DNA of 64,000 nt. Origin: Nymphaea colorata (taxonomy: Eukaryota > Streptophyta > Magnoliopsida > Nymphaeales > Nymphaeaceae). The DNA is taken from positions 8,382,972-8,446,971 of the forward strand of contig NC_045146.1 of assembly GCF_008831285.2 (NCBI RefSeq), given 5' to 3'. The stretch's first letter is position 1. Each line of letters starts with the position of its first letter. Shown one piece after another: positions 44,597 through 56,577 of this stretch. The notes under the pieces were generated by a model. The model was not told the DNA's origin. It ran no database searches and was given only the letters and a program-made list of their open reading frames with translations. The position numbers and the translations under genes are program-made.

Positions 44597-46480
44597 TAAT
44601 GGATCTGGTAATTTGAGGAATAAGTTTTCTTCTATATCTTTATTATAAAAACATCATGCTAAGGAACTATAATAAAAGAAATCTTGTAAAAATGGTTTTA
44701 TATATGGCAATTCTTTAATTTGGAGTTGTTCTAATTTTCTAATAGAGTCTTCCTGTTGTTTATCAAATCCTATATTTGGTTGATATCTCAATAGGAGTAC
44801 CTGTATTTTATTTGTAAAGTTATAAATATTCTTTCCAAATAAGAGTTCCTTTTGTAGGTCTTGGGGATGTTCTCTTTTGTATGCTTCTTAGGAGGCTCTA
44901 GTAGTTTCTCTTAAGAATTTTTCTGCCCAAGAAATTTGGATACCAATGGGATGTAAATTTGGATACCAATGAGATGTATCCAATTCTAAAATTTGGAAGA
45001 AACTGTGCAAAACTGCAGGGAATAGGCTCCCTTACCCTATTTGTTAATTTTAAATAGTGCTTTGTTATTTGCTCAACTTTAGGTGACCTCTTTGTATATA
45101 CTTTTTAAAGCCAAGTTATCTTTAATTGATTTCTTTTTAACAGTGGAGAAGAAACATTTGAAAAGTGAGCCTAGTTGCAGTAGTGGTTCCGAAATTTTAG
45201 GGTTCTGAAATTTTAGGGCGTGTTTGGATGATACCCATATCTAATCTAGTTTTCCAAATCATAGTTTTATGAAAACCAAGTTTAATGAGTTTCAAACACC
45301 TTGTTCTTGTGTTTGGATGACACATCCAAAACCTTATTTTTAAATAACCTAATGGAGGCCAGATTCTTTGCTTCTATTTACAAAACCAAGTTTTGTTAAA
45401 ACTGGGTTTTCTTCGAATTCGGCTTTGATAACACCTAAACACTTTGAAAGCCCGATTTTGAATTGTCATCTAAACACCCATAGATGAATGCATGTTGTCT
45501 AGTAACTGAGGCCTTCAATTATCGCATGGGAAAGGCCATAACAAACAACTGCTTTAAAACAATGAGTGTTCTTGAAATAACATAATCCCATCATGGTGAT
45601 TGATTAGTTGTAGAGATGTAGAAGTATTTCAAGTTAGTGAAATACTGAACTCATAACAAAAATAAATTAATTTTCTCGACGCAGAAAGTTTGACAAAACC
45701 ACAACTTTTCTCTAAATGCTGAGAAGCTACTTATGCTAACAAAATTATATATTTGCATATAATGGATTGTTTATATATATATATAAACAGTGATCTGGTT
45801 CCATTAGTGAGATTTTACTTCCATCGTACCAAAAAGAAAATCCACCTTATATACAATGCATTTAAACACCCCCTAGTTTATATGTGGTGTAGGTTCCTAT
45901 TGGAACTCCAAATCCAAAACGCAAACTGATTTTCTTTGTTCATTTACAATTGATTGCATGGAAAAGCTAGTTTGGGTTTCACAAATTGAGTTTCTTTGAC
46001 CAAAATAAAACAGTACACCATGGTATGAAACGTATACACATGTGCATCATAACATTTAAAAACAATTTCATTTGCACAAATTTTGCAAGAACAATTATTT
46101 ATGGTTTACGTTCTTGATAGGATATAAGCCATTCCTTTCATTTATTTATTTATATATATATATATATATACTTATCTCATTTTTTGAGTTGAAAGTTATT
46201 TTGGAATCTGAATGATTTTATGCTACACTTTTCAACATCTATGCCACTACCCATATGAATTAGATTGAAGAGGCATCAATAACGCACCACTCAACTCGAT
46301 GCAAAGCACATTTAAGCGTGAGAACATATTTTTTTTTTCAAAATTTTCTTCTTTGTCATTGTTTTACAGCTTTATATATTTATCTTTTTCTCCATAATTT
46401 TTTTTTTGGTTTATTTAGCTTGTAGTCACGATGTCGCATTTGAGATTATGTTGAAAAGGTGGGTCCGGAAATGAAAAAAT
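44597..46480. other. AT-rich intergenic DNA
   Basis: No recognised gene. It contains a MITE (45216-45479) and short TA runs near 45770 and 46150-46172. Confidence 0.5.
45216..45479. mobile_element. Short Tourist-like MITE (about 264 bp)
   Basis: The left end GGGCGTGTTTGGATGATA and the right end, on minus, GGGTGTTTAGATGACA are inverted repeats of the GTGTTTGGATGA type found in Tourist/Harbinger MITEs. The left flank is TTA and the right flank ATA, so the target duplication is imperfect. The interior has caaaccaagttt/aaaactgggtttt complementarity. Confidence 0.65.
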
Positions 46481-46605
46481 TTTGTTAACTGAACGTCACC
46501 GACTTAAGTGGAAACCAAGATTGGAGGTATCGGAGGGAAGTGGAAGTTCGTTAACATCCCCCCCCCCCTCTCTCTCTCTCGATGATCGAAGGTTCCGAAT
46601 CAGAA

Positions 46606-47000
46606 AGAGATCGACGGAGCACCAGATCTTTTCTTTCTCAGCATCATCATTGGTGAGCATCCTCTCTCTGACTCTCTATTATCTTTTTTCATCTCATAAT
46701 CGCTAAAATTTGGCGTTCTTGTTTGTACTTTTCATCCACTCGGCCTCGGAAGTTCTGCATCAGGTTTGCTGATATCGGAGAAGAACGAAGGAACAAAAAG
46801 AAAGAGATCGACAGAGTTCACCAGACCTTTCCGTTCTCAGCGTCGCCATTGGTGAGTGTCCTCTCTCTGGCTCTCTGATATCTTTTTTCATCTCATAATT
46901 GCTAAAATTGGCGTTCTTGTTTCTGCTTTTCCTCCACTCGTGGTGGAAGTTCTGCGTCAGGTCTTGTTGATATCGAAGAAGAACGAAAGAACAAAATGCG
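46606..47000 (+). repeat. Tandemly duplicated leader exon with donor, period about 198 bp
   Basis: Unit 1 (46606-46802) and unit 2 (46803-47000) both hold agagatcgac, a leader-like segment ending cattggtgag, then cctctctctg, tatcttttttcatctcataa, ggcgttcttgttt and ggaagttctgc. Each has a plausible splice donor ggtgag at the same place, as if a 5' untranslated exon and the start of its intron were duplicated. C- and CT-runs precede it at 46559-46580. Confidence 0.75.
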
Positions 47001-47570
47001 ACGAGATCGGAAAGGTCTGGTGAAAGAGCTGCTTGGCTCTCCAGTGCCTATAATTCTAGTCGTTGGATATCCTAATAGCTCATTAATGATGTCTATGTAA
47101 GGGTCTCTTTGGCCCTTGTCATTCTATGCTTCTTTTGAAGCTTTTCTAGGCATTTTTATATATTTTTTTGCCTTAGTATACTTTGTTTCATTGAAAGTTT
47201 CTTCTTATGACTGTTTGTTTAACTGAAAGTTTTCCTTGTGACTTGATATTTCTTATTTCTATATCATAGTTATTCACAAAATGTTTAGTTTGGGCTTAGT
47301 TGAATTTTCTGCATACAGCTATTTCAAGTTTTAAAGTTCAATGGAGAACTGAGATTGAAAAATGGCAATGGAGATGTGGTCTGCTGTCCAAGAATATCTA
47401 CACGTCTGTCTTCCAAGTGTATTTGTTTGAAGATTGTAATTTATGAAGGGCAGAGTTTTTGGTTTATACTGAAAAAATTTGTGAATCTCTTAATTTTCTT
47501 CTAGTTGTGGTCCTTTTTTTCTATAATTTTATCAGTTATTTATGCTAAATTTGTAATTTTATCTTGGTGC

Positions 47571-47757
47571 GAGGCTGTGTGAATTCTTCAAAGTGGTGAT
47601 TCAGAGGATTTACCTGAAATAGTGGAGGGGCAAACAAGTTCCTATGATAATATTACAGAAATAGAAGGAACACAAGATGGTTATGATGATAACAAAATTG
47701 CAGATGTATACTTGGAAAGGGCATTATCTGTTCTTCTTGATGTTACTTTGTTGGAAG
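47571..47757 (+). pseudogene. Unrecognised exon-like segment
   Basis: On plus, one frame reads ILQSGDSEDLPEIVEGQTS, then EIEGTQDGYDDNK and ADVYLERALSVLLDVTLLE, ending in a donor-like gtagaag at 47758. A stop lies just upstream (AV*ILQ). The acidic then hydrophobic composition looks like real protein rather than chance. I do not recognise the family. It could belong to the leader at 46606-47000, since strand and order fit. Confidence 0.45.
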
Positions 47758-48149
47758 GTAGAAGCAATATCTTATTACTTGTTTCCTAGCTTTCTTATCC
47801 TTGTGCTCCTATAATATCCAATCGTATTCTTTGTATTCTTAGAAAATCTTATTCTTGTAAGGTGCATTGTTAATAACTGCAAGTTGAAAATAAGATGTTT
47901 ATATTTAGAACATCCGGAAAGGAAGACACAATCCAATGGCTTACTGGGGTTTAACTAAATTGTATCCGGAAATGGATTTTTTTCCCTACTGAATCTGATA
48001 TTTGGTTGAATCTGTACACTCAACTATAGCTGAATCTGCCTACTTGTAGGCATTTCTTGTCGTAATATCATTAACTTATTTTTGCTTGCTTTCAACAATT
48101 TTTTTCCTTTGCAAAATTGGTCATTACATGTCATTATGATTTTTAAAAG

Positions 48150-48153
<4 letters not shown>

Positions 48154-48228
<75 letters not shown>
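48154..48228. repeat. (AT)n microsatellite
   Basis: Uninterrupted alternating A and T over about 75 bases. Confidence 0.98.
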
Positions 48229-48230
<2 letters not shown>

Positions 48231-48510
48231 GCCAGACCCTTATAATCCACACTAGATGAGAATCGTATGGGCTGTCTATTTTAAGGAGATCGGATGGTGT
48301 AGATTAAGCTGAAATAATTAGAAACCAAGTTTTACTTTCAAGAGAGGGAAATACCCCTCACAAGAAGGCAAGAGATCTTGATTAAAATACTTGTTGTTTT
48401 TTATTTATTTATTTATTTTTCAATTTAATCTCTTCCAGGCAATTTCCTTAAAATCGATGGCCCAAGCGATCCAGAATGGCATACAAGGGTCTGGTAGCTA
48501 CTCGTTTTCC

Positions 48511-48672
<162 letters not shown>

Positions 48673-48759
48673 TGTTCATGTGTAACATGCACATCTGTAG
48701 CTAATTAAATGAATAAATAGGCCTAGTTATATATATATATATATATATATATACAATCA

Positions 48760-50355
48760 TCTATTTATTTATGGCACTTCTAGCATTATTTTATAGAAAT
48801 AAGAATGTGATCTGCATGATGAATTTTGTACGAGTTAATTGTGAAATGGTTGATATCATCTTTATTGTCCTCATCCTCCACTTCCTAGGGGTCACACTCT
48901 AGCCCAACTTTTTTGCTTTGAGACCATTAATCATGTCCATACATTGTCTTCGGGCAAATGCTTGGGGTCCTTTACTAGTGGACAGAGCCACATTCTCATG
49001 CATCCTAGCTACATGGTGTTTTAGCAGAGATATTCTTGCTGATAAGTCTTGTTTACAATACTTATAAAAATGATTTTCAATTTTCATTTCCCTCACCAAT
49101 GTGGACCATTGCCGTGTGGGTCACTTGAAATCATGTCTTGAGAAAAACAATATGAATGTATGGTAAAAGCATGAGGTTTTATGCCTTCCATGGTAGAAAT
49201 GGGAAACCCGTCTTTCTTCAACCGTAGTTCGCTACTTCACTTGTACATCTAGTTTAAAATTGAAGTTTTCTTCCTTAACATAGCGAGATCTCCCTCACAG
49301 CTCACAGAAAAATTGAGGGGGAGCTTTTAAAGTTTAAACAAAAACTGGGGGTCAGACCCCCCACTTTTCATGCCTTTCTCATGTCATGGAATGTGAGACG
49401 TATTACACTGTATTGTCATGCCTTGTATCATACTATACAGTAAGATATGGTGCATTACACTCTTCTAAGGTGCAAAATGTGTCCAAGTAAAAAGTTAAGA
49501 TATGTATCGTACAATTTGCATGATATTGGACAAAACCAAATGAAAGGAGGAATCCCCCTTTTCTCAATAGGAATATGAAAGAGTAAAAGGGTTTAGATGC
49601 AAGAAGAAGAATGAGATAAGAAGATCCCTGATTTTGAAATATAACAGTCTTTTGATGCAGCGCTGCAGCAGTCTTGTATGAGTGATTGAGCCTTTCTTTT
49701 TCTTTATGTTCTTCTTTTCTTAATGAGAGGACAGTACTTAAGAATTTCTCTGCTGACACCCTAAGGCAACATGAGGGCTGATGACATCCCTTAAGGTTAT
49801 CTCAGGGCAATCTCAAGGCTGCATCTTCATAACCTAAAACAATCACAAGCAACACATTGAAAAAGAAGACACAAAGGATCCATAGAATCATGAAAAATAA
49901 AACTCTAGATCTGATGTTAGATGGAGGAATAATTTCAGATCTGTAGACAGACTTACATTTGCAGATATACAGGAATATTAAATCTGGCATCTGGCTTAAT
50001 ATTTCCATGCCTGACACTGGAAATAAAATATGTAAAATTGAAATGAAGGCAAAAAACCTGTAGATCCAATGACAGCTGCGGGTCAGAAATAGATTTCAGA
50101 GGGAAACAGTGGAAAAGGGTAATATCATGACGTTCATGAAAAGGAAAAATAAAAAAATCAGGCACGTTAGGGTTGAGGACCAACAATATTCCTACTGCGG
50201 ATTTTCTGAAGAATGGAAACAGAGAAGGAAACATGTTTGAAAGGAGAAAAGAACCTTTGAGTAAGGAAGAAGATTAAAGAAGGAACCCTTGACTGCATTT
50301 TTGGTTGCAGATATCCTTGGACATACCTTTACAAAAATCTACAGCTTGTTAACCT
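48760..50355. other. Intergenic DNA, possibly an old copia internal region on minus
   Basis: No protein match. If the primer-site-like motif at 50356-50368 is real, this is the leader side of a decayed minus-strand retroelement. The frame 49759-49433 on minus (FLLRKGGFLLSFGFVQYHAN) reads like LTR-derived text, not a known protein. Confidence 0.35.
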
Positions 50356-50368
50356 GCCTCTGATACCA
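50356..50368 (-). other. Possible retroelement primer site next to an LTR-like TG
   Basis: On minus TGGTATCAGAGGC is the initiator-Met primer motif with one change at the end. On plus it is followed by tgaaagattttg, which could be the inner end of an LTR. No second LTR was found. Confidence 0.4.
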
Positions 50369-50983
50369 TGAAAGATTTTGTTATTGCTGTAGTTTCACAA
50401 TACAGAGGAGAAGAAAAGAAGAGAGAACACAAGAGGGATGCTGCAAGGTCACTTCTGTCAGAAATAAGTCGTGCCATAATTCTCATTCAAATATGTTCAG
50501 CTAACAGAAAATATGTTGAAATGCAGTACATAAGGATGTGTGGATCTGGATGGCATGTGGCTTTGAATTTAGACTGGATCCAGTTAGATCAAAGTCAATG
50601 GCATCTGCTTAACACTGGCACTTCTGATTGACATTAAAGAACTGTATAAAAGAAATAATGCTGATGGGGTCTACTTTTTATCTCTAAAATCTAAATGCTG
50701 CTTTCTATTTTGCATCTCATGTTTGATACAACAAAAAGGATCCATCATTTTTTTTTTTCTTCCTGAGAACAGTAAGAAAGCTGACCTTTCTCAACTCTGG
50801 TTTCTTCCTGTATGAAGTTAAAAAATCAAGAACATTTCTGACAAAGGAATAAACAGTATGATACCTATAGCCTGCTTATTTTGAGATATCTGAGTCACTA
50901 AAGTCAATTCCAGTAACAAAGAATGCTTACACTGAACTTGGGATCTCACTTTTGGTTTCCTAGTCTCGATAAATTTTCACTCG

Positions 50984-51005
50984 CAGGTATACATATGTAT
51001 ACCTG
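50984..51005. repeat. Perfect 22-bp palindrome
   Basis: The sequence is its own reverse complement, centred on CATATG with core AGGTATACATATGTATACCT. No link to a gene is visible. Confidence 0.9.
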
Positions 51006-51238
51006 TGCAGCATCTTCTTTTTCATAATTATCTTCATTCTTTAGCCTTCATTTTCAATTTTTCGAGCTATGGTATGCAGATCATCACTTTTTTCTTTTTT
51101 CAGTTTTCCAGGGCTTCATTAGTAACCTGCTTTATGGCTATTTGTGTTAAAAATATGTGCACAGCATCAATTAGTTTTTTTAGTTCTCCAAGGGGCTTTG
51201 TTAGTAACCTCGTTCATGGCTGTAACAAATATGCGCTT

Positions 51239-51330
51239 ACACACACACACACACACATGCTAAGTGTCACGTGTTTCTTGGTTCATGTATAATTGTGTGT
51301 GTGCATCATATATGTGTGTGTGTGTGTGTA
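51239..51330. repeat. (AC)n and (GT)n microsatellites
   Basis: The ac run at about 51239-51256 and the gt run at 51312-51329 are mutually complementary and could pair. Confidence 0.9.
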
Positions 51331-52360
51331 AGTGTATTCTGTATGTAGTTTTGTTCAGTGTATCTTCATGTTTTATAATTTGTTATTATTTGTTTCTGTA
51401 CTTCCATTGGTTTTGTCAAAATTGGATTTTCACCAGAGCTTTGACCAGCTCTGACGGCTCCGTTTAGAGTTTAGAGACATTGAAAGTAGTTCAACAGCTA
51501 GTTCAGGGCTGCTTTGTTGTATGTTTTGAGCGATGAATTCCTCATATGTTTCATGTTTTTTGTAAGCATACTTGGGGAACATCATCAATTTATATGTTTT
51601 GAGTGGGTGCTTGTTTAGCTTGCCTTGATTCTTTGTTTTAGAATCCTTCATTTTGGGCTGTTTTGGGCCTCTACATTGCAAGCATTTTATCAAGTTGGTC
51701 CTTGGAAATTCTGATTTCAAGGTCGTATGACAGATCGCTAGATGAATTTATAATGTCTTCCATGGAATATAAACATGAAAGGTAAATGTTTGTACAGTGC
51801 ACAGCTTGCTTGTTTTGTTCTCGTGTTCATTAAATTGCTGGATTTGTTGATTTATTTAGAGGTTCCACTTGTGAGAATACTATCCTGTTACTTCTTTATT
51901 GTGCTTGTTAGACAAAATGCTGTTTTTATGGATATTTCAATGAAATTTCTCACAAGCAACTCATAAATAATAAATTTCTTGGTGTTCCACAGCGTTTTAA
52001 GTGTCTTAACATTCTTCTAGCCTTGGTTCATGTACAAACTGAGATGCGTGATTAACTGCATACACCAAGGTTATCAAGATTCATTAAATTGAATTGAAAC
52101 CAGAATTGATTGACTAAAAAAATGTACTTTATTTGAAAAATTTTAACATTCAGGATAAAATGAAATACAATGTAAAAGCTTACACTTTAGAAAAATAAAA
52201 AAATGATAAAGAAAGTAAAACACAATAAAAATGATCATTGAGGTATGGTCAATCCTTTAGTGATCAGATGGGATAAGCTACTCAATAAGCAAGTTTATGT
52301 TCAATTGGTGAAGCGATCATGTGAAGTACTTTGGTGTTCTCAAACTAGAAAGTGAACGAA
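51331..52360. other. Intergenic DNA before the tandem array
   Basis: No recognised gene. A short plus frame near 51722-51780 (RSLDEFIMSSMEYKHE) followed by donor-like gtaaatg may be an exon relic, too short to assign. Confidence 0.35.
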
Positions 52361-52710
52361 GATCATAAACTTTCTTCTGTGTGCATGCTGTATGTGGATG
52401 TGATCAGAATGTGGTCTTAGTTCTCTTTTCTTCCTTCATGCAAGATCTTTAGTATGTGGATGAAGGGAAGACGGATCTTGTTTTGTGCTGTTGTTGGTGG
52501 AGACTAAGGCCTGCACAGATGGTGTAGGCATACGTGAGAAAGCTAATAGGAAGACTGCTACCATCCAGATCTAATAGTATGGTTCCTTTTGATAAATTTG
52601 CTGATGTTGTGTTTCTGTTGGACCTGATCCTGCTTATTTCTTGCACTTTCTATTACAAACTACTTAGTCATGCATAAGCTCAAATGGTAGTAGAACTTAT
52701 GTCAGTTAGA

Positions 52711-52806
52711 CAGCTTCTGTTAATAAATGGGAGGACAAAAGATGAAGTTGCAAGGAGCTTGGAAAGAGTGTTGCTTACAATGCGAATAAGCACCTCAGAG
52801 CCTAAG
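52711..52806 (+). pseudogene. P4-ATPase (ALA2-like) exon relic, copy A
   Basis: The text QLLLINGRTKDEVARSLERV, then LLTMRISTSEPK, with donor gtgcaa at 52807, matches the exon of plant ALA2-type phospholipid flippases between the nucleotide-binding region and the DVAF exon. The family moves phospholipids across endomembranes. The expected start of the exon (DNAEPKG) is deleted here but present in copy B. No neighbouring ATPase exon follows. Confidence 0.85.
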
Positions 52807-52927
52807 GTGCAAACTTTGTCACACAACTTTTTTTTTAACTTTAGTTGAGCTGCATGTAGGCCATATCAGCCAATTGTGCCTCATAAAATAAGCTATCGGT
52901 TTTATGTGTGCATTTCTTTTGCTGCAG

Positions 52928-53005
52928 GTTTTGAGGAGTGCCTTCAAAAAGATGCACATGTATGTGCACCAGAAGTACGGTTATTCGTATGAATGGAATG
53001 AGTAG
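52928..53005 (+). pseudogene. Unrecognised terminal exon-like segment, copy A
   Basis: After an acceptor-like tttgctgcag, a 25-residue frame VLRSAFKKMHMYVHQKYGYS, then YEWNE, ends in TAG. The copy at 56500-56577 keeps frame and stop with a few substitutions. It does not fit ALA2 and I do not recognise it. Confidence 0.4.
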
Positions 53006-54079
53006 TATATACCATGTTGCATGGATACTTATGTTACATTGGTATGGATACGAGTGCCCGGTGTGGGTGTGATTGTCAGTGTTTATTTCTGTTTTTTGAC
53101 GTGCTAATATCATTTGTTTTTACTGGAGAATGTTGAACTTTTATTTGTAGGATCGTTTTTGAAGTAGACTAGGAATTGTAGCTGTTGTCTTGTGTTTTTG
53201 ATAGAATTTTTACCAAATTAAAAATCGTTTTTAAATATAAAAACAACCTTCAAAATTTTTTGTTTTTTGTATCTAAAACTTTTTTGGCATATGTAAAATG
53301 GCCACCAGTTTTCAGTTGGACCAATTAGGTTGGATTTGCAACATTATTTAGTAGTCTTCATTTTTTTGAGAATTTTGGATCTTTAGTCATTAAACTCACA
53401 CGACATTGGTGGAAAGGTTTGCTTTGTTGTTGTTTTTTTTTTTTTTTGAGTGAAATTTTATATCTTATAGTTGGTAAGGGTTCAACTTAGTAAATATAGG
53501 TTCACTTCTTCGTTTTTAGGACGTGTTTATGTTCTTATAATCTGTTTTATTTTTTTTGCTTGAATTTTTGATTTATTTAGCATAAGGTGCAAGGAGGGAG
53601 TGATTAGATAGGTGGGAATAGAGTAGAATAGATGATTTGTATTTGATTTTTGAATTCGATAGTTTGATTTTTGAATTGGATAGTTTGATCTTCTCTACTT
53701 CTATAGGAGAGCATATGGAGTTCTTCTTCTACCCAACAAATCAGTCCGGTTTCATAAAAACTCCTCTTTTGGTAGAAGAGAGTTAGATGATATGCCATTT
53801 GATGTCAAGTACTTTTTGAAAGAGAAAATTTTTTATTGTGCCTAAAAACATTTTAAAAGCGTCTTTCATGCAATGATATGCCTTCGTTTTGTTCTTACTA
53901 CCTGCCCAAGCAAAAGGAAACTTTCAAATTTTTTTTGTTGTCAATCATTAAAAGATGAAATCTAGAAAAATCCTATGAAGCTGAGAAAGTCAAGACTAGG
54001 AGATGTTATTGACTCTAGTGATAGCAGGAAAATATCCTAAGAGAGAAGCCATAATGCCTTATAAAATATTGTCAGGTAG

Positions 54080-54450
54080 CAAAATAAGAGTTGAGGGATG
54101 GACTCGGGGCTTGTGTAGTTGTTCCTATTGGTTAATAATCAAGAATACCGGGTAGGCATATAGGTGATTTATGTCTATGCCGCGAAGATAATGACTTATG
54201 AACTTTTGGCACGTTGAAAACCCGCAAGGTGGAACGGGTTGATATGTGACAATACTACACCTGACCACCAAAGCGGTGGAGCTTGGTTGTAGCCTTTGGG
54301 GTGGTGAGGTATTCCATCAATGGTGAAGGTCGGCCCGAAAAAGAAAATCAAAAGCATGAAAAAATGAAAAAGCATAAAACCAAATGCGGAAAAAAAAAGG
54401 AAGAAAAAGAAGCAAAACCAAGAAAAACAAAAAATGTGCCTGTCAAGAGA
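54080..54450. repeat. Dispersed retroelement-derived segment, copy A
   Basis: The phrases ccgggtaggcatataggtga, tatgccgcgaagataatgac, gaccaccaaagcggtggagc and ggtggtgaggtattcc lead to a run of aaaaagaagcaaaacc-type A-rich text. The equivalent is at 57670-58020. The motif order resembles the duplication at 15918-16443. I take it as a fragment of an LTR element leader, family unknown. Confidence 0.5.
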
Positions 54451-55528
54451 TAAATGGCATGAAGGCTGAACTCGAAGGAATTGAAATGCAACAATCTTTC
54501 ATGGATGTGCGATCCTTGGGTCAATATCTACTCTTCTTTTTTATTTTTTAAGACGTTGAGGATGATTACTTTATGTTCATTTTTTTTTAAATTGAAAGGC
54601 TTCCCTTCTAGAGGTTCAACAACATTGATGCGAAATGAATCCCGATGCTTGTACAGTATTGAGGGTAAATGAAAGGCATATCATTTGCACAACACGAGCA
54701 CTTTCTGCTTATGATTTAAATCAAGGATTTATAAACTATTTAAAAGTAAACACTTGACATCTCTTGTGAAGTTTCCTGACTTCATGGGCATATGAGGAAC
54801 TTCCAGCCCCTCTCTGTTTTTGAAAAATGTTGTCCTTTTTATTACCAAGTCGCTAGTCCATTCATAGAATAGATGAAACCCCTCAAACATATTCCACTCA
54901 TGCTGAGTGTAATGAATTTTCCATCTTCCCCTTTCCATGTTCCCATCACAATTTGTTTTCTTGTGAAGGCTAGGCTGTATTTTTTGTTGATTTCTCTTTT
55001 AAGGTTTGCTTAGGAAAGGGTTTGAAAGAGTCGTTAGCTTTTAACTTTTTCATCATTAGTTTTTTTTTTTTACATTGTCAGTGTCTTCTAATTCATGCAG
55101 CTGATGTCGAAGTTTAAAGCCCAACTCATCAGTGTTCTTGTGGATGTACGTGGTTTTGGAAAAGCCGATTCATGTTGCACAAGAGTTTGATCTTGTACTT
55201 CAAAATCAAGTTTTTATTGTAGGTTATGATTGTCAAATGTCTTGTTTTACCTAATCATAAATCATTGGCATTTTGGATGTACGTGAAGTTCGTCCAACTC
55301 TTTGTAGGCACTGGGGGCCAAATTAGAGAACTATAGATGAGGTTGTTGTCAAGCTTGAATGTTCCAATGAATGGACCAACATGTCGCTCCTTAGCAATGG
55401 CTTGTCTATAGGCCATGCTTTTGGTCTCCCTAGAGTATTATGCATGCATTCTTTCTAGTTGGCATGTGCTGTTGCATTTAAGTTCCAGTTGTGTTGCATT
55501 ATTTATTAACTATATATATTCTTGATAG

Positions 55529-55799
55529 GTTTCGAACACTCTTGGATTTGCTGCAATAGAAGACTGTCTGCAGGTGATTCTCTTTTTCCTTCTCTGGGGG
55601 GTATTGTTTTGTGCGCGAGCTTTCCTTCTGGTTTGACTTAAGTAGATTGTGTTTGTTTTCTTTTGGATGCCATTGCAAGAAGGTGTTCCTGAAACAATCG
55701 ATCTGCTTCAGGAAGCTGGAATCAACTTTTGGATGCTTACTGGTGATAAACAATATACAGCCATTCAGATAGCGCTCTCTTGCAACCTAATTTCTCTTG
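55529..55799 (+). pseudogene. P4-ATPase (ALA2-like) exons 'IEDCLQ' and '[10 protein letters not shown]', copy A
   Basis: 55544-55573 keeps FAAIEDCLQ with donor gtgatt. 55679-55799 reads [20 protein letters not shown], then [18 protein letters not shown], the conserved flippase TGDK region of the P-domain side. The acceptor before the second exon is cattgcaa rather than cattgcag (base 55678), so splicing is damaged. The first exon is joined to an intron end that in copy B belongs to clathrin. Third copy: 61651-61943. Confidence 0.9.
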
Positions 55800-56261
55800 G
55801 TTAGTCATGCTTCATTCTTCTTTTCTCACGAGCCCAGGTCACTTTGTCTCATGAAGGTAGATTGTCACAAAGAGCTGGAATGTTTTCTCTTTTTGGCATT
55901 TGATAACTTTCGTAAACAAAATTAATAATCTTTTACAATATAAGATCATAAACTTTCTTCTGTGTGCAATCTGTATGTGGATGTGATCAGAATGTGGTCT
56001 TAGTTTTCTTTTCTTCCTTCATGCAAGATCTTTAGTATGTGGATGAAGGGAAGACGCCCTTGATCTTGTTTTGTGCTGCTGTTGGTGGAGACTCAGGCAT
56101 AGGAAGACTGCTACCATCCAGATCTAATAGTATGGTTCCTTTTGATAAATTTGCTGATGTTGTGTTTCTGTTGGACCTGATCCTGCTTATTTCTTGCACT
56201 TTCTATTACAAACTACTTAGTCATGCATAAGCTCAAATGGTAGTAGAACTTATGTCAGTTA

Positions 56262-56378
56262 GATAATGCAGAGCCAAAAGGACAGCTTCTGTTAATGAAT
56301 GGGAGGACAAAAGATGAAGTTGCAATGAGCTTGGAAAGGGTGTTGCCTACAATGCGAATAAACACTTCATAGCCTAAG
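56262..56378 (+). pseudogene. P4-ATPase (ALA2-like) exon relic, copy B
   Basis: DNAEPKGQLLLMNGRTKDEV continues as AMSLERVLPTMRINTS, then an in-frame TAG (56370-56372) before PK and the donor gtgcag. It has the complete exon start missing from copy A but carries the stop. Confidence 0.85.
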
Positions 56379-56499
56379 GTGCAGACTTTGTCACGCAACT
56401 TTTTTTTTAACTTTAGTTGAGCTGCATGTAGGCCATATCAGCCAATTGTGCCTCATAAAATTAGCTATCGGTTCTATTTCTGCATTTCTTTTGCTGCAG

Positions 56500-56577
56500 G
56501 TTTTGAGGAGTGCATTGAAAAAGATGCACATCTATTTGCATCAGAAGTACGGTTATTCGTATGAATGGAATGAGTAG
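56500..56577 (+). pseudogene. Unrecognised terminal exon-like segment, copy B
   Basis: Same 25-residue frame and TAG as 52928-53005, with LHLF-type substitutions in the middle. Acceptor tttgctgcag retained. Confidence 0.4.

Larger units (their letters stand above)
52361..55943. repeat. Tandem segment, copy A (3583 bp)
   Basis: It starts gatcataaactttcttctg and is repeated from 55944. Landmarks recur at an offset of 3572-3583 bases (for example the P4-ATPase exon at 52711 and 56283, and the ttgatag end at 55528 and 59110). Copies are roughly 95 percent identical by eye, with small indels. Copy A has 358 bases at 54758-55115 that copy B lacks. Confidence 0.9.

Noticed and set aside
50368-50631. 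Plus frame with basic N-terminal region
   Set aside because: It begins at the LTR-like TG next to a primer-site motif and has no protein relative that I know, so it is more likely LTR text.
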